64,000 bases of DNA, from positions 330,443,090 through 330,507,089 of the forward strand of contig NC_061514.1 of NCBI RefSeq assembly GCF_022539505.1, written 5' to 3'. Below the pieces are notes generated by a model. That model had not been told where the DNA came from and did no database searches. It was given only the letters and a program-made list of their open reading frames with translations. Positions 9,581-21,936 of this stretch are shown in pieces. The DNA comes from Lolium rigidum. Its lineage: Eukaryota > Streptophyta > Magnoliopsida > Poales > Poaceae. A program made the translations under genes and the position numbers. Every line of letters starts with the position of its first letter. Position 1 is the stretch's first letter.

Positions 9581-10640
9581 AAACAATATATATATTTATT
9601 AGTTATCAAAAAATCTGAAAATAATTCTATAGAATGTCAGTGATACATCTCACAATCAGGCAAAATCTCAACCTAAAATTCTTTTTACTTTGTGCTAGAT
9701 AAAATTAACAAAATCTGACATGTTTTTGGAGATTTAAAAATGACTTCTACACTTTTGTCTTCTTTTGTGTAGCTTAAAATATAAAGTATATGAAATTGAT
9801 ATTTTACACGTTTGTGGGATACATTATTAGCTATATGCAGATTTTTTCTGAATTTTTTGAAACTCAAAAATATGATTTTTTATATATTTTTAAAACGGGA
9901 TCACTCGTGTCTATGTGCACCAAATCTCTATCATGACGTAGTTCGCATCAATCCCTCTGGGTCGCTCTGTCCAACCGACCTGGTTGGTAGGATGCGGGTG
10001 CCACACACCCTTGCGTGCTCGCGATAGCTACTTGGGCTGCGGTCTAGGATCACGTACTTTTTTTTTTCTTTCTGTTTTAGCAAAATCTGATTCTTTCTAA
10101 AAAAATCAAAAAATATTTAAAGATATTTTCAAGATCTGAACATTTGTTAGATATGAACATTTTTTAACTTGAACATTTTATTAAAAATAACATTTTTAAT
10201 TTGAACATTCGTAAATTTTAACAAATTCTAGGACTGAGCATTTTCAAATTTGAATATATTTTCAAATATGAATATTTTTGAAATTTGAACAATTTTAAAG
10301 TTGAACAATTGTCAAATATGGATATTTATAAAATTTGAACATTTTTTAAATTTGAAATTTTTCCAAATGTGAATAATTTTGAAATTTGAACATTTCCGAG
10401 AATTGACTTTTTTAAATTTAAGCAATTTTCAAATCTTGAAAACTGGCCGAATAAAGAAAACTAAACTAGAAATCCAAAAAAGAAAAAAAAGGAAAAACAG
10501 ACTGAAAAACCAAACTGAGAAAGTCAAAACAGAAAAATGTGCCTAGCCCAAACTCGACAAGGAGGTGTGCGGTGCGGAGTAGCCGCCGACCTGGTCGGCA
10601 TATAGGAATCACTATCCCTTTCCCGCGACGTTTCTTACTG
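9581..10640. repeat. AT-rich repeat-like segment with degenerate TTTGAACATTTT motif
   Basis: Between about 10120 and 10450 a motif close to AAATTTGAACATTTT recurs many times in decayed form. Two short GC-rich boxes containing CCGACCTGGT (about 9977 and 10589) bracket it in direct orientation. This looks like non-coding transposon sequence, but I could not find matching termini or a target duplication. Confidence 0.4.
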
Positions 10641-12163
10641 CCTAAATAGCCTACACGGAATACGGGGTGGTTAAACGAGCTTAACTCTCTAGTGCGACTT
10701 TTTTTAACGAATTGTGAGTTAGATTAAAATGCTCGTCTGCGATATTGGATAGTGAAACTTCAGCATGCGCCATCCAAAAAAAAGAACCATCACCGCCGTG
10801 CTGGACCGGTCCCTAGTGTCCCCTTCTTCTTCTCTGGTGGTCGTGGACGGATCCTTCTCAGAGGCAATGGGTTATTAGGTGAGTGATTTCGAAAGCCTGC
10901 ACAGCTCCTTTCCACTACTTATCGTGGGTGCTTTTCGGAGGGGATCTGATTGTAGTCGCCTAACCTAGATTGCGGGTGGCTAAACAAGGGCAACGAGATG
11001 GAGCCACCAGAGTCTACTGATAATAGGTAAATGCATCGTTGTTTCCCTGAAATTGAATCTGATTTGGTCTTCGTTTAATTCCGCCACCTCACTGTCAAAT
11101 TCAAAGCTGTTGTGGGGAGCCACTTCCAATTCACTATCAAATTCTTTCCATCTAAGGTGAAGCTAGATGATGGTAGCGTGCGGTCCACCAAGAGAGATAC
11201 AATTGTAAGTTGACAGGTTGAATTTGCATAGATTTATCCACAAATGCTGCATACAATGGAACAGAAGGCCGTGAAGAATGTGGTGTAGAAACTTGGAGAG
11301 AGTACTCTTGGGGGGTCCAGAGCAAGAACTAGCCTTGTTAACGTGTGAATATTGGAATGCGAGTATGTGAGAATTGAGAACGGGGAGGAGATGGTTGATG
11401 AAATTGGCCAACAAAAAGGTTGGACAAGCAACGAGGTTATTTTTATGTAGAGATCGTTGATCTAAATTCACATTTGAAGGTTGGATATGTCCCCTCAAAG
11501 TTGGCTTCACAGATGGAAAACGATGATTGGACTTCACGGAAGGTAGAGAATTGAGAGGAGATGGCACAGGGGAAGGCCTCTCAATCAACATCTCCACCAT
11601 ACCCAGTATCAGCACCATCTCCATCTCCAAGATCCACCTCGTTCCTCTCATAGTTTGTTGTTGATTGAACTCTAGATATTGTTTAAGTGCTATTTGTATG
11701 ATTGTGATTGGCATCTTGTCTTTACTTGGTGGTGAAGTTATATTTCTCAGATTGTGTTGTAATCCATATGCCACTAATCCATATCGTTTCACTGTTGTGA
11801 GTAGTTACCCATGTTCCTGAGAGCATAGGATAAATTGACTATGATTTCTATATAGTATGTAATGAGTATTTGGTCAAGTTTTAATCTTTTATGTGGTTCT
11901 GTGATGGTGTATGCGAACATCGGGTGTATATTACTTCACCTATATGGGCTCATTTGGATATCACAAATATTGTTACACTCCTAAAAGGCTAAAGTATGCA
12001 ATATTTATGATGTTGTTGCTGTTGTTTTCTCCACTTACCGACCAAATGACATGTTTTGTTTTTCAGGAGAAAACATGTAGTTTAGCTCCTTGTTGTTGAA
12101 GAATGCTAGACAACATAAAAGGCAATACTTGGTGGATTTAGCAAAAAGAGAAGTGTGCAGGTC
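10641..12163. other. No recognisable gene
   Basis: Open frames here, including a 209-codon minus-strand frame at 11163-11792, have no familiar motif and no supporting start context. A TTTTTCAG|G acceptor-like site at about 12066 may belong to the pseudogene that follows. Confidence 0.3.
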
Positions 12164-12556
12164 ATGTTTTGTGGCGATCAAATAGTGCAAAATGAGCCAG
12201 TTCTGAATGTTGCAATGGAAACGGTAGATGATGTGGAAGTTGAAGTGGAATCATTTCTAGTTCTTGATGTTGTGCTTCCAAAAGAGCTAGTTGTGCTGCA
12301 AAATGAAATTGTTTTGGATGTTGTGCAAACTTAAGCTATTCCAGCTACAAAAGAGACAGTTTTGAATCTCGTGCAAACTGAAGCTATACAAGCCGTTGAG
12401 GTGCAAACTGAAGCTAATCTAGCTCTAGGGCATGCTATGGGGAGGCCGAATGACAGTGAAGCAAACAGAACCAAGAGCTTGGCTCTTCTTCTTGGTGTAG
12501 AATCAAAAACAAGCAGCGGTAAGATGAAGAAGAAGAAATCAAGTGGTAATAAGTAG
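12164..12556 (+). pseudogene. Unknown protein fragment with repeated VQTEA motif
   Basis: A plus-strand frame of 130 codons is open from ATG to TAG except for one TAA inside a VQT-A repeat, where the sister repeats have GAA. The motif VQTEA occurs three times counting the broken one. The C-terminus is lysine-rich (SGKMKKKKSSGNK), like a nuclear-localising tail. The frame is probably a last exon. I do not recognise the family. Confidence 0.4.
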
Positions 12557-12759
12557 AAGTTAACTAAACTTGTGTGATGGAATTTGATTCGTGAAAACTT
12601 GTGTGAAGAAGTTATTTGTACTTTGATTCGTGAAAATTTGATTGTGGTGTAATAATGCTATATGTACTTTGATGCCAAATTTGAGCCAAAATTCAAATTT
12701 CAATCAATAATGTTTTTTGTACTTTTCTTTGTTTGTATTGTCCTTTCAATCAATAATCT

Positions 12760-14215
12760 TGAGCCACTGACACCCATGGCCAGATTGAGAAGGGCATCAA
12801 CACATAAGCGGAGAGCCTCTGGATCAGTAGGAGTCTGTAAACCTGGCCAGTATTTCACAAACACGACATTGTAGCAAATTAGTTCAACATGAGATTTAGT
12901 TACAATCCTTTCAAAACAAGCTTTGTTGTCAAATTTATGGAGAACCAATAGCACTCTCCACCATGCTGCATACAAATTTGGCTGCTGAGCATCCAAAGAA
13001 AAGATGCAAAATGGCTTCCTCTTCATTACAAAATTGGCAGCCAGAAATTTCCAGTCCATTTGTGTTTTAACATGTTGTCCTTAGTGGAAATAGCGTTATA
13101 CCAGATCGACCAAAGCCAGATCTTGATTTTTGGAGGGAGTTTACTTTTCACTGATGTTTAAAGGATCTATCCAATCCATTAGTGCACAAATGCTGGTACA
13201 TACTTTCCACACTTTATTTTTCATTTTTTGCCCACTTCGAGAACGGTGTGTCCTCCACATCACTGAGAGTGATATGATTGAGTATGCCAACGAGCCTATC
13301 CATTTTCTCATGCAAACCAACCGTTAGCCATCTCCTGAAAGAAAATCTCCATCCAAGATTGTATGCCGCAACTATAAAATTATTTGTTCATTGCAGATAT
13401 TGAAGAGCTCAAGGAATTTCTACTTCAAAAGACAATGTCCACTCTAGGTATCTTTCCAGAAACTGGTTTTCATGCCATTGGCAACAAGCATTTTTCTACC
13501 ACACAGATACAAATCTCTAACATGAATTATAACAGACAAGAGATGAAAATCCCCAACCCTGTGAAATCTTTCAGGCCTAGCCTAGCTTTACTTTTTGATT
13601 TGTAAATCCATTTCCACTTAACATAGTGGTATTTTCTCTTGTGTGCACTACTAGCCCACAAAAGGGATATGATTTGTTTGTCAATTTTTTCAATTGTTGA
13701 CTTGTTCAACAGTCTCACAGATATTTGGTATGCAACAACGTTGGACAAGCAAGAATCAATTTTTTTCACTCTACTACCAATGAAAAAACAACTGTGCTAT
13801 AATCTCTTTGTAAAAACCATTTTCTGAATCTCTGTTGCCAGCAGGATTTTTCATTTTCATAGATTTGCATCAGCTTCTTCTGTCTCTAGAATTTCCTAAG
13901 CAATTGTTCATTGGTGAGACAAGTAAGTTCTTCTGTGGCTTCTAAATCAGCGAGCTCCTAGGTAAAGTCTTTCCTTTTTCATTTTTCAAATTGTCCTGTA
14001 AGATTTGTACCCAACATTTCAGGTCATTCTTCACTCTTCTTAATCCGCATAACTTCCAGACTGTATTTTTTTTCCTCAGACAGGTTGCACCCAGATATTT
14101 TATACTCTCATAAGTCTTTTTCCTCGAGCTACCTTTTTTCTCAAATCTGAACTCTTACTTGTTTTTCTCCCACTTTTTCATAGTGTTCAAAATACTGTGA
14201 TCTGAAACATCTCTT
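12760..14215 (-). mobile_element. LINE (non-LTR retrotransposon) fragment, reverse transcriptase core deleted
   Basis: On the minus strand the order from 14215 down is the region between endonuclease and RT (MKKWEKNK, KLMQIYENE..CWQQRFRKWFLQRDYST near 13850), then a jump to the post-RT region (LLNKSTIEKIDKQI and KWKWI.KSKSKARLGLKDF at 13770-13540), then a zinc-binding segment (KIKIWLWSIWYNAISTKDNM and CQFCNEEEAILHLFLGC near 13120-12980). The catalytic RT motifs are absent and there are many stops and frameshifts. No poly-A tail or target duplication is evident, so it is an old, inactive fragment lying just downstream of the CHUP1-like gene. Confidence 0.75.
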
Positions 14216-14409
14216 GAGAGTTTATGAACGGGACAATGTCTCGACCCAAGCGCACAGCCTGTATATATACATAAGAACATGAAGGAAGTTGGTATCTCGA
14301 CTTTTCTTGTGGAAATGGGGAGTTACACCGGACTTAATCAGTTATAATTGTGTACAAAAGCATGGAGCTAGCATGACCTCTCGTCCACCACCAACAAATT
14401 CATGGGTGA

Positions 14410-17400
14410 TCAGGAGCTTGTCAACTCCTCCGAGTACCTTCTCATTTTCTCCGGCGCGTAGAACCCGTCCTGCCCGACACCGGCTGGGCGGTCCGGCCGT
14501 AGAGCGTGGTACCTGCTCCCTTCCCGCCCGAACGACGCGCCGACGTCGCTCTTCGACCTCAGCAGCTGAGCCTCGGCCGGCAGCCCCGCCACGGCCGGCT
14601 CCGCCGCCGTCTCCCCGCCGCGCGCATGGGCGCGGGAGTCCCGGGTCGTCACGCTGCTCAGCGGTGTTCTCTCGCACGACGACAGTGGCGTGCTCTCGTA
14701 GGAGCTATCTCCGCCGAACGCGTCGTGGCTGGAGGACAGCCACCGCAGGGCCTTCTCGACATGCTCGTCGTTGGGCACCTTGATGCTCTTGCGGTCATGG
14801 CCGTGGCCTTGGCCCTTTTTGCTGCTCGCCAGCAGCTTCTTGATGTTCTTCAGAAACTTGAGCTTACCATGCCCGGCCCGTTTCTCCGGCGCGGAGGCGG
14901 CAGTGGTCGCCGACACGCCCGGACTCCTCTCTGGCTCGTCGTGACCTCCGCGCCGCTGGCGATCTTCGCCGTCGCCGTATAGCGACTCGTTCAGCGGCGA
15001 TAAGAGCGAGGGGTCGAGGCCGAGGTTGCCGTACCGTAGCATGAGCTCCTTGGCCTTCTCGCTGGAGCGGTAGCTCATGCTCTTGCTCAGCTCCATGGCC
15101 GACGACATGCCGGCGCCGGCGCCGTCCTGATCTTGTTGGGCGGAAGAGGACTGGTGGTCATTGCCACGGAGGTCGTGGCGGAGGCATGCGTTGACCCACT
15201 TGAGGTAGACAAGCTCCTCGACGTGCGCGCAGTGGTTGCTGTGCAGCTGCTCGATCTGCCTCGTCAACCTCTCGTTCGTCTCCCTTAGGTAGCTAGCCTC
15301 ATCACCATTGTCCTCCTGAGAAAGAAACAGAGGGGCCGGATTAGCTTTAGAATTCTTGCTACTCCAACAAGATTAATTATAGCATGTTTAGGCAAATAAA
15401 GAATAAAATTTTGCGAACGCTGAAGTTTGAGTAGCACATCGCAAAGATTTTCTAGACAACAAAATGTATAGGGACGAAATGTTCTCAAAAGAAAGTGGAC
15501 ACCTTATGCGGATGCTTCTTTTTTTTCAGTTTTCAGAGGGCCCGGGAGAAAGTGACAGATACTATGGTAAAGTTTACCAACAAATGTGAATTCTCCACCT
15601 TTTGCGTGGGCATTTCACCGATTGGCTGCTATACCTCCAGAACTGTTTTTATTTTTTGAACAGGGGCGGTCCCCAAGGAAATGAAGCAACTTACTACTAT
15701 AACTTTCAAAATATAAGACGTTTTGGTAGGCTAAAACAGAATACATTTTATGTTTTGGAACGGAGGTAGCATTTCACATGGTTTGCAAAGGTATTTTGAG
15801 TAAAGACTGAGAAAATTGTGCACAAACATGTTCGCAAGTTTCATAATTTCGAGTTTCAGCCCACCAAATACTCCGTATGTAAGGTATATATAAAATGTTG
15901 TAGTTTGGGACATCATGTCAAAGCTGACATAAACTAATTCTCACCTTATGGTTCATGGCACCACGCAAGCATACGCAGATCAAATAACAAATCAATAATT
16001 TAAAAGGTTCTCAACATGACCTTTAGCATGAGAATAACTAATCAGAGATGCTGAAGGGTTTGCCTAAGAAAAAGGAGGGATGGGGAAGGCTAATATGTTG
16101 GAGCAACCCAAGTCAAATTAAAGCTGTGACAGCGGCATATAACAATTCAGAGATTTCAGCCGCCAGTTTAGCCCAAACCAATGGAGACGCCAAAGGTCAT
16201 TTTACCAACAAAACTGCAAACCGGCAAGAGAAAGCAAGCTCTCTTAGCACCTTTCTTATCTAATATAGATCGAGTTGTCCAAGTAGGCATAAAACAATTT
16301 TCTAATGCGATATATTTTAATGTATTTGACACTTCTAAGACGACTGAAAAAATGTTGATTTTTATGCCGACCTAGTTGCACATTTTGGTACCTACAGTTG
16401 GCTGTAGAGGTGTGCAACAGTTGCAGATAATTTTAAAAAATGTGTAACTGTTTTTGTTGTTGTTGGATACATAACTCTGAACAACAAAAATGACATGTAA
16501 CAGTGCTAAAATGCAAGCAAAATGGTGGAGATAGTGCATTGGAATGTAGAACTAAGAACACGATTACCTCGTGAACCAAACTGACAGAGGTGGCAACCTG
16601 CTCTGCATCCTGCAGCCTTAGAGCAAGCTCCCTGTTCTCCTCCTGCAGCACGTCGTTCGCCTTCCGGAGAGATGCCGCCTCCGCCGCCAGCGCCTTCTCC
16701 CTCTCCTCGTCGTTCTTTTCGAGCTCCTTCACCCTCTCCCGGAGCGCTACCGCCTCGCGCTGGGCCTCCTCCCGCTCGACCTGTACCCTCTCCTTGAGCG
16801 ACCGCACCTTCTCCTTGGCGCGGCCCAGCTGTGCCCGGACGACGTCCAGCTCCGACGTATGCTCCTTGAGCCTCTCGTTCTCCTCACGCAGCGACAAGAC
16901 CTTGAGCTCCAGGTGTCGCGCCTCCACGGCGGCGACGCCGAGGCGGTTCTCGAGCTCCCGAACGGTAGCCTCCTGCTCCCTGAGGTCGTCCAGTTCCATG
17001 AGCTGGAGCTCCAGCCTCTGCTCCCGCTCCACGAGAGACAGCCAGAGCTCCTTGAACCGGTCGACCTCCTCACGCTCTTTCTCCGATTGTTTCTTCTCCG
17101 ATTCGGCGTCAGAGCTTGCTGATCCTGCTGCCACGTGGGGAGGCATAGTCTGAACTCTTGCCACAAGAACCGGCTCGTCGTCCCCGGCGCCGATCGACGC
17201 GCCGTGAATCACGTTTTCCGAATATTCATCCTTGGGTGCCAAGGACAAGAAATTAGACATAGCTCGATCGCATAAATTAGACATAGCTCGATCGCATCAA
17301 GATTCAAGAAATGAGAGTTGTAGGCCTAGGATCACAACTTACATTGGATGCCAGAATTCGGAGTCCATCACCGGGCGCAGGAAGAGCACGAGGTCTAGTT

Positions 17401-17788
17401 GCTACAGACAAATCGATGGGTGGAAATCAAGTCGTGTGTAAGACTAATAAGAGCTAAAGCATGAAAAGACAAGCTGCATACCGGAATTTGGCTTATCTAC
17501 AGCAGAAGCAGCCAGACGTCGCCGGCGATGACGGCGAGGCTGCTGATCGGACACGAAGCGCGCAGCCAAGTAAACAGCAACGGCGGCGGCGACCACTGCG
17601 GATCCATGAGACGGTCTCCCCTGGCTGCTGCTCTCGGTCCAGCCAAGGAAGCGGCTGATCAGCGCGGGAGCAGGGAGGCTGACCAGAGCACGATCAAAGC
17701 CCGCCCTCATGGGATCAAACCGGAGAGAGAATCCGAGGCCAGCTCCTCCATTCCCGCCTCCCTCCATCTCCCCTGTGACTTCAAGCAT
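14410..17788 (-). CDS. CHUP1-like protein
   Basis: Four exons on the minus strand, 17788-17482, 17401-17343, 17230-16568 and 15315-14410, join in frame with GT/AG introns to 644 aa. Residues about 62-79 are hydrophobic (AVVAAAVAVYLAARFV) and followed by a basic patch (RRHRRRR), like the outer-envelope anchor of CHUP1. Exon 3 (residues 123-343) is a long Glu/Arg/Leu-rich coiled coil. Exon 4 carries the CHUP1-type motif EELVYLKWVNACLRHDLR, then SEKAKELMLRYGN and a Lys-rich FLKNIKKLL. CHUP1 proteins link chloroplasts to actin for light-driven movement. The proline-rich stretch and the large conserved C-terminal domain of full CHUP1 are not here, so this is a short paralogue whose role may differ. 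The ATG at 17866 is too close to the TATA box; those at 17788 and 17767 are both possible. It appears intact. Confidence 0.85.
15690..15769. mobile_element. Remnant of a Stowaway-type MITE in the CHUP1-like intron
   Basis: The segment ATATAAGACGTTTTGG ... TTTTGGAACGGAGGTAG has the typical internal and 3'-end sequence of Triticeae Stowaway MITEs. The other end is not clear, so it is decayed. It lies in intron 3. Confidence 0.4.
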
Positions 17789-17870
17789 GCTCTGCTCGCC
17801 AATTCGCCATGCCCAGGGCCAGGGGGCACCGAAGCAGCGACCTTGGGGGGGAAGAGGAGGCCCCATGGGG

Positions 17871-17877
17871 TATATAT
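17871..17877 (-). promoter_or_regulatory. TATA box of the CHUP1-like gene
   Basis: A TATATAT tract about 85 bases upstream of the ATG at 17788. With a normal 30-base spacing, transcription would start near 17845. That argues against using the in-frame ATG at 17866 as the start. Confidence 0.5.
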
Positions 17878-17879
17878 GT

Positions 17880-19223
17880 CAAAGAAGACCCATTTCGGTC
17901 AAAACAAAAAAAGAATGGTTGAGGAATCGGTGCGGGGAGATAAAATAAAATTTAAGATTTGATTCCTTGTTGCTTGGATGTGGAAGGTGGCTAAAGAGAA
18001 GAAAGCATCAAAGTGGCCCAGGAGAAGGTGCAAAAGCAGAGGCCAGTGTCCGTTGAGTCTTGATCTCTTCTTCTTCTACAGTACTACATTGAGATGATGC
18101 GTGCGTGAAATGATGTGGAATTATCAAAGAGTACACCACCTCGTGCGGACGCCGATGAAATGGGGGTTGAATTGGTGCTTGGAATTGGTTTGCTGCGTGA
18201 TGCGGAATTATCAAAGTTTTCGTGATTTAGTTGTTTCTAGAAAAGCGTGTCGTGTATTTTTAGTCGTCTGGGAATAAGACGGATAGTGTGTAGGTGTTGA
18301 AGATATGAGTGCGTCATGGTGTTATCCAGCGGTGGCAAAACCATGTTCTACATACCATGGATGGTGGACCGTTGGCAGCAGAACCATGAGCGTACTTTGA
18401 CCTATAGCATGTATGCCGATTTTCATTTACTGGCGCGCACTGCTAAGCTTGTTTGACATTACATGGTGACTCAATTATTATGCGTGATATCATTGACGTG
18501 ATCATCGAGCTATCATTTCCCTTTCTAGAACGTGAAAAGAACCATGATAGATGTTCGCCATCAGAAATCATATCATGTGTTGCACAAGTAGCACAACCGT
18601 GCCAAGTGAACAGAACCGAAGGAATAATATTATTCTCAGGCTGTGACTAATTCTCAATTGAATAAGAATTAACTGAGTTTTCGTTTAGACAATATCATCT
18701 AATATCAATTGAGACTCATATTGCAACTCATAACTTGACACGAATCACAAAATAAATTTAATCGCACATGCCACTTTTCAGCTGTAACCAGCTCATTTGC
18801 AATTGAACAAAATCTCGATTGCAATCTATCCTATCACTCATATGTACACGAATCTCAAAGCAATTTCGACAATGTAGAACTTAGTTGAGCACTAAGCTAA
18901 TCACAAGTTCAAATTATTTCACCCTCACTTAAAATTGGCATAACTTTTCCACTTTTTTGTTTTGACCAGGTGACCTCTAAGCTGTATGGACAACGTCGGG
19001 ACTTGTGTCGTGCGAGTAACCTTTGAACAATTACAATAGCTGCACAAACATGTGCCTAAAAACAAAACAAAAATCCCTAACATCTACGACACTGATAAGT
19101 GAGCCATATCGCATCACGCAAAACATTCAGCCAAGACAAATAGTTGGTTCGACTTTACTTGTACACACCGATGATCTAGAGTAAAGTACATGTCGTGTAA
19201 CTGAACTTGTCACTGGTGTTCGG
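17880..19223. other. CHUP1-like upstream region and unclassified AT-rich DNA
   Basis: No gene is seen. The part from about 18650 to 19223 lies directly after the gypsy polyprotein on the minus strand and may include its 3' untranslated region or LTR, but I could not identify an LTR boundary. Confidence 0.3.
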
Positions 19224-19966
19224 TCATGTCATCGTACATATGAAATATGCGATTACTTGCGCACACCTGTGATGTATTGGATTGCTCGCAATGTTCTCAT
19301 CATCTCCCCTCCCCCCTTCAAAAGGCGTCGACCTCGACGCTCCAAGGTCTTCTCCGTCATACAGTGTCAAATCAGCAACATTGAAAGAATTACTGACACC
19401 AAACTTATCAGTTTTAAGATCTATAGCATATGCATTGTCATTGATCTTGGCAAGTACTTTGTAAGGACCAGCACCACGAGGAAGCAACTTGGACTTCCGT
19501 AGCTTGGGAAACATGTCCTTGCGAAAATGAACCTAGACCATATCACCAGGTTTGAACAACATCTCCTTGCGCTTCTTGTTGACTCTTGCAGCATTGTTCT
19601 TGCCTTTCTTCTCAATCCGCTCTTTAGTCTTCTCATGTATCTTTCGTACAAAATCTTTCCTCTTCTATGCCTCCATATTGACTCGCTCATGTATGGATAG
19701 AGGCATCAAGTCAAGTGGAGTAATGAGTTTGAAACCATACACCACCTCAAACGGACATAGCTGTGTGGTAGAATGTACCGCCCTGTTATAAGCGAACTCA
19801 ACATGCGGCAAATAATTTTTCCACTCTCGCAAGTTCTTCTTCATCATGGATCTCAACAGTTGTGACAATGTTCTATTCACCACCTCAGTTTGACTGTCGG
19901 TTTGGGGATGACAAGTAGTGCTAAAAAGTAGCTTCGTCCCCAGCTTTCCCCAAAGTGTATTCCAGA
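19224..19966 (-). mobile_element. Ty3/gypsy element, C-terminal part of integrase (interrupted by CACTA)
   Basis: The minus strand reads [35 protein letters not shown] (with the catalytic Glu of D,D-35-E), then [20 protein letters not shown] and a C-terminal block ending KLLPRGAGPYKVLAKIND and VADLTLYDGEDLG. One or more frameshifts occur around 19510-19680. The reading stops abruptly at 19967, the CACTA target duplication, and resumes on the far side at 56978. The canonical DGQTE is DSQTE here. Confidence 0.88.
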
Positions 19967-20045
19967 AGTCACTACGAACAATTGGGGCTTCAGTGACGGT
20001 ATGGGGCTGACGTTTGAGAAATCTGTGAGCGAACATCTTTTGCTG

Positions 20046-20870
20046 TGACGGTGTCGCGTTTTCGCGTCACAGGTGGCGTTTTGGGCCGCTCGGCCCAAAA
20101 AAATAGTGACGGGCGAGCTCTAAACATCAACGATTGTGCAGAAATGAGCGTCGCGGGAGGTGGGTGGCCCGAACTACGGAGTCAGCAGGAGGGTCGACAC
20201 AAGAGCTGGGTTTCGGGCCGGTGGACACACCTGACCCACACTCTGCACGCTTCTGTTCACGTACTTTTCTGCCCGCACAACAGTCCAAGGCCAACAACAC
20301 TGGGACCCATATTTGTAAGGGGAGACAACCACTGTCAGCACACATGTACCTGGCCTACAGCACTCGGGCCCACATGTCAGATACCGACACAATCCTCCTG
20401 CTTGGGGCCACCCGTTCCGACAGCCTCCAGGCATGCGAAGTGGACCAGACCTGTCAGTACCACCAACATGGGCTCCACATGTCAGTTGCCATGCCAAAAA
20501 AAATGCGCACGTGCGAGCACAAGTGTCTGCCTGCCGTCAATTCTGGACGCATGGCCCCGTAGGTCAGAGCCTGGTGCGCCTACATAATATGTCGGGCCTA
20601 CGTGGGTCCCTAGTGGGCCCGTATGTTAGAGATTGGTGGGACCGCATGTCAGAGCTTGTTGGGCCTACATACTTTGTCGGTCCTACATGGGTCCCAGGTG
20701 CCATTCCCATCAGGTCCACATGGAGATGTATCAATTCTCGACGTGTGGCCCCGCATTCCAGAGCTTGGTGGGCCTACATAATATGTTGGGCCTATGTGGG
20801 TCCCTGGTGCCATTCCCGTCGGGCCCACGGGTACAAAATAAGCAGTTTTGATGACAACGAAGTCTCATTT
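20046..20870. repeat. Left subterminal repeats of the CACTA element
   Basis: Copies of CACATGTCAG, GCATGTCAGAGCTTG and GGGCCTACATAATATGT recur in direct order. From about 20560 to 20830 they form roughly three copies of a unit near 110 bases containing GTGGGTCCC. TGTGACGGTGTCGCG lies near the end. In CACTA elements such repeats serve as transposase-binding sites. That role is from family knowledge and not shown here. Confidence 0.6.
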
Positions 20871-21454
20871 CGTAAAACTATTTTGGGATGGGCTGCTGAA
20901 GGCCTATTTCTATTGGGTGGGGGGCTACCTCTGGATCCTTTGGGCCAGATTTAGGTGTGGACAAATACTTCATTGACTGCGGGAACGTCACTCAGTCTAG
21001 AACACGGTTCTACTGGACCCAGTTAGCACGCTTTGTCTTCTTTCTCAGTAGCAGGCCTTGGCCGAACGAGTTGTTTACCCGTGCGCCCCATCTCGTGAGA
21101 GCGGCGGGAGACAGCTTGAAAAAAACACAGTGTCCGCGCCTTACAAACAGTATTTGGCAGGAGGGGAGTTTGCCAAATTATTTAGTTCACGGTTCACCAC
21201 ATTCTTTTGTTCACGGCGGGAGAATAGGAAGGGACAGTGAGCTAAGTAGATCCATTGCCGGCCGCGCCGCCGTATCACTTTGACGCTCTCTGGAACGCGA
21301 GAGCGGATCTATCGCCGTCGCCCGCCATGGCGTGCACCTCTTGACTGTCGCCAGACTACCCCCCGACAAATCTCTGTTTTCGCTCTCCGGCAGCCACAGT
21401 AAGTCCCTAGCATATAGTCCCTCGATCCATTCTTTATGGAGTAGTATATTACTG

Positions 21455-21640
21455 TACTCCCTCCATGCCAAAATATTTATTAGATTTTTGAAGTCAAACC
21501 GGGCGAACTTTGACCAAATTTATGCCAAAAACTATCAACATTTAGAGTCTCAAATTAACACCATCGTATCCATCATAAAGTATATTTTAATACGGTCTAG
21601 ATTATGTATGTAGATATATATAATTTTATCAATAAACTTC
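21455..21640. mobile_element. Stowaway-type MITE remnant
   Basis: Begins TACTCCCTCCATGCCAAAAT and runs through TTTGACCAAATTTATGCC, which is the standard opening of a grass MITE family. No clear matching right end was found. Confidence 0.45.
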
Positions 21641-21936
21641 TGACATGTGAAGCGTTCTAACAGTATGAACATTAATTGTTGACTAGATGGATATAAGATG
21701 GGTGATGAATGGTATACTATTTAAACCCAAATATATACGTAGCTGGTGTGAATAGTTTTGTGGACTTCATCAGTGCTAGATACAGTCCTACTGAACTCAT
21801 ATACTGCCCCTGTAACTTGTGATGTAATCAGTTTCACAGACCTCAACATCTTGTGCGGCAACACTTGTTAATAAACGGCATAACTTGAACCTATAGTCGG
21901 TGGATATATCATAAAGAAGATGCTCATGCAGTTATT

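Noticed and set aside
10120..10450. Matrix-attachment or origin-like AT-rich region
   Set aside because: AT-richness and a degenerate TTTGAACATTTT repeat fit transposon debris; nothing specific supports a function.
11163..11792. 209-codon minus-strand open frame
   Set aside because: No recognisable motif, odd composition and no promoter; left as unclassified.
14506..14982. Plus-strand frames opposite the CHUP1-like exon 4
   Set aside because: They are antisense shadows of a well-supported exon with conserved motifs and correct splice sites.
16590..17153. 187-codon plus-strand Ser/Arg-rich frame
   Set aside because: Antisense of the coiled-coil exon 3 of the CHUP1-like gene; its serine runs are a by-product of Glu/Leu/Arg codons.
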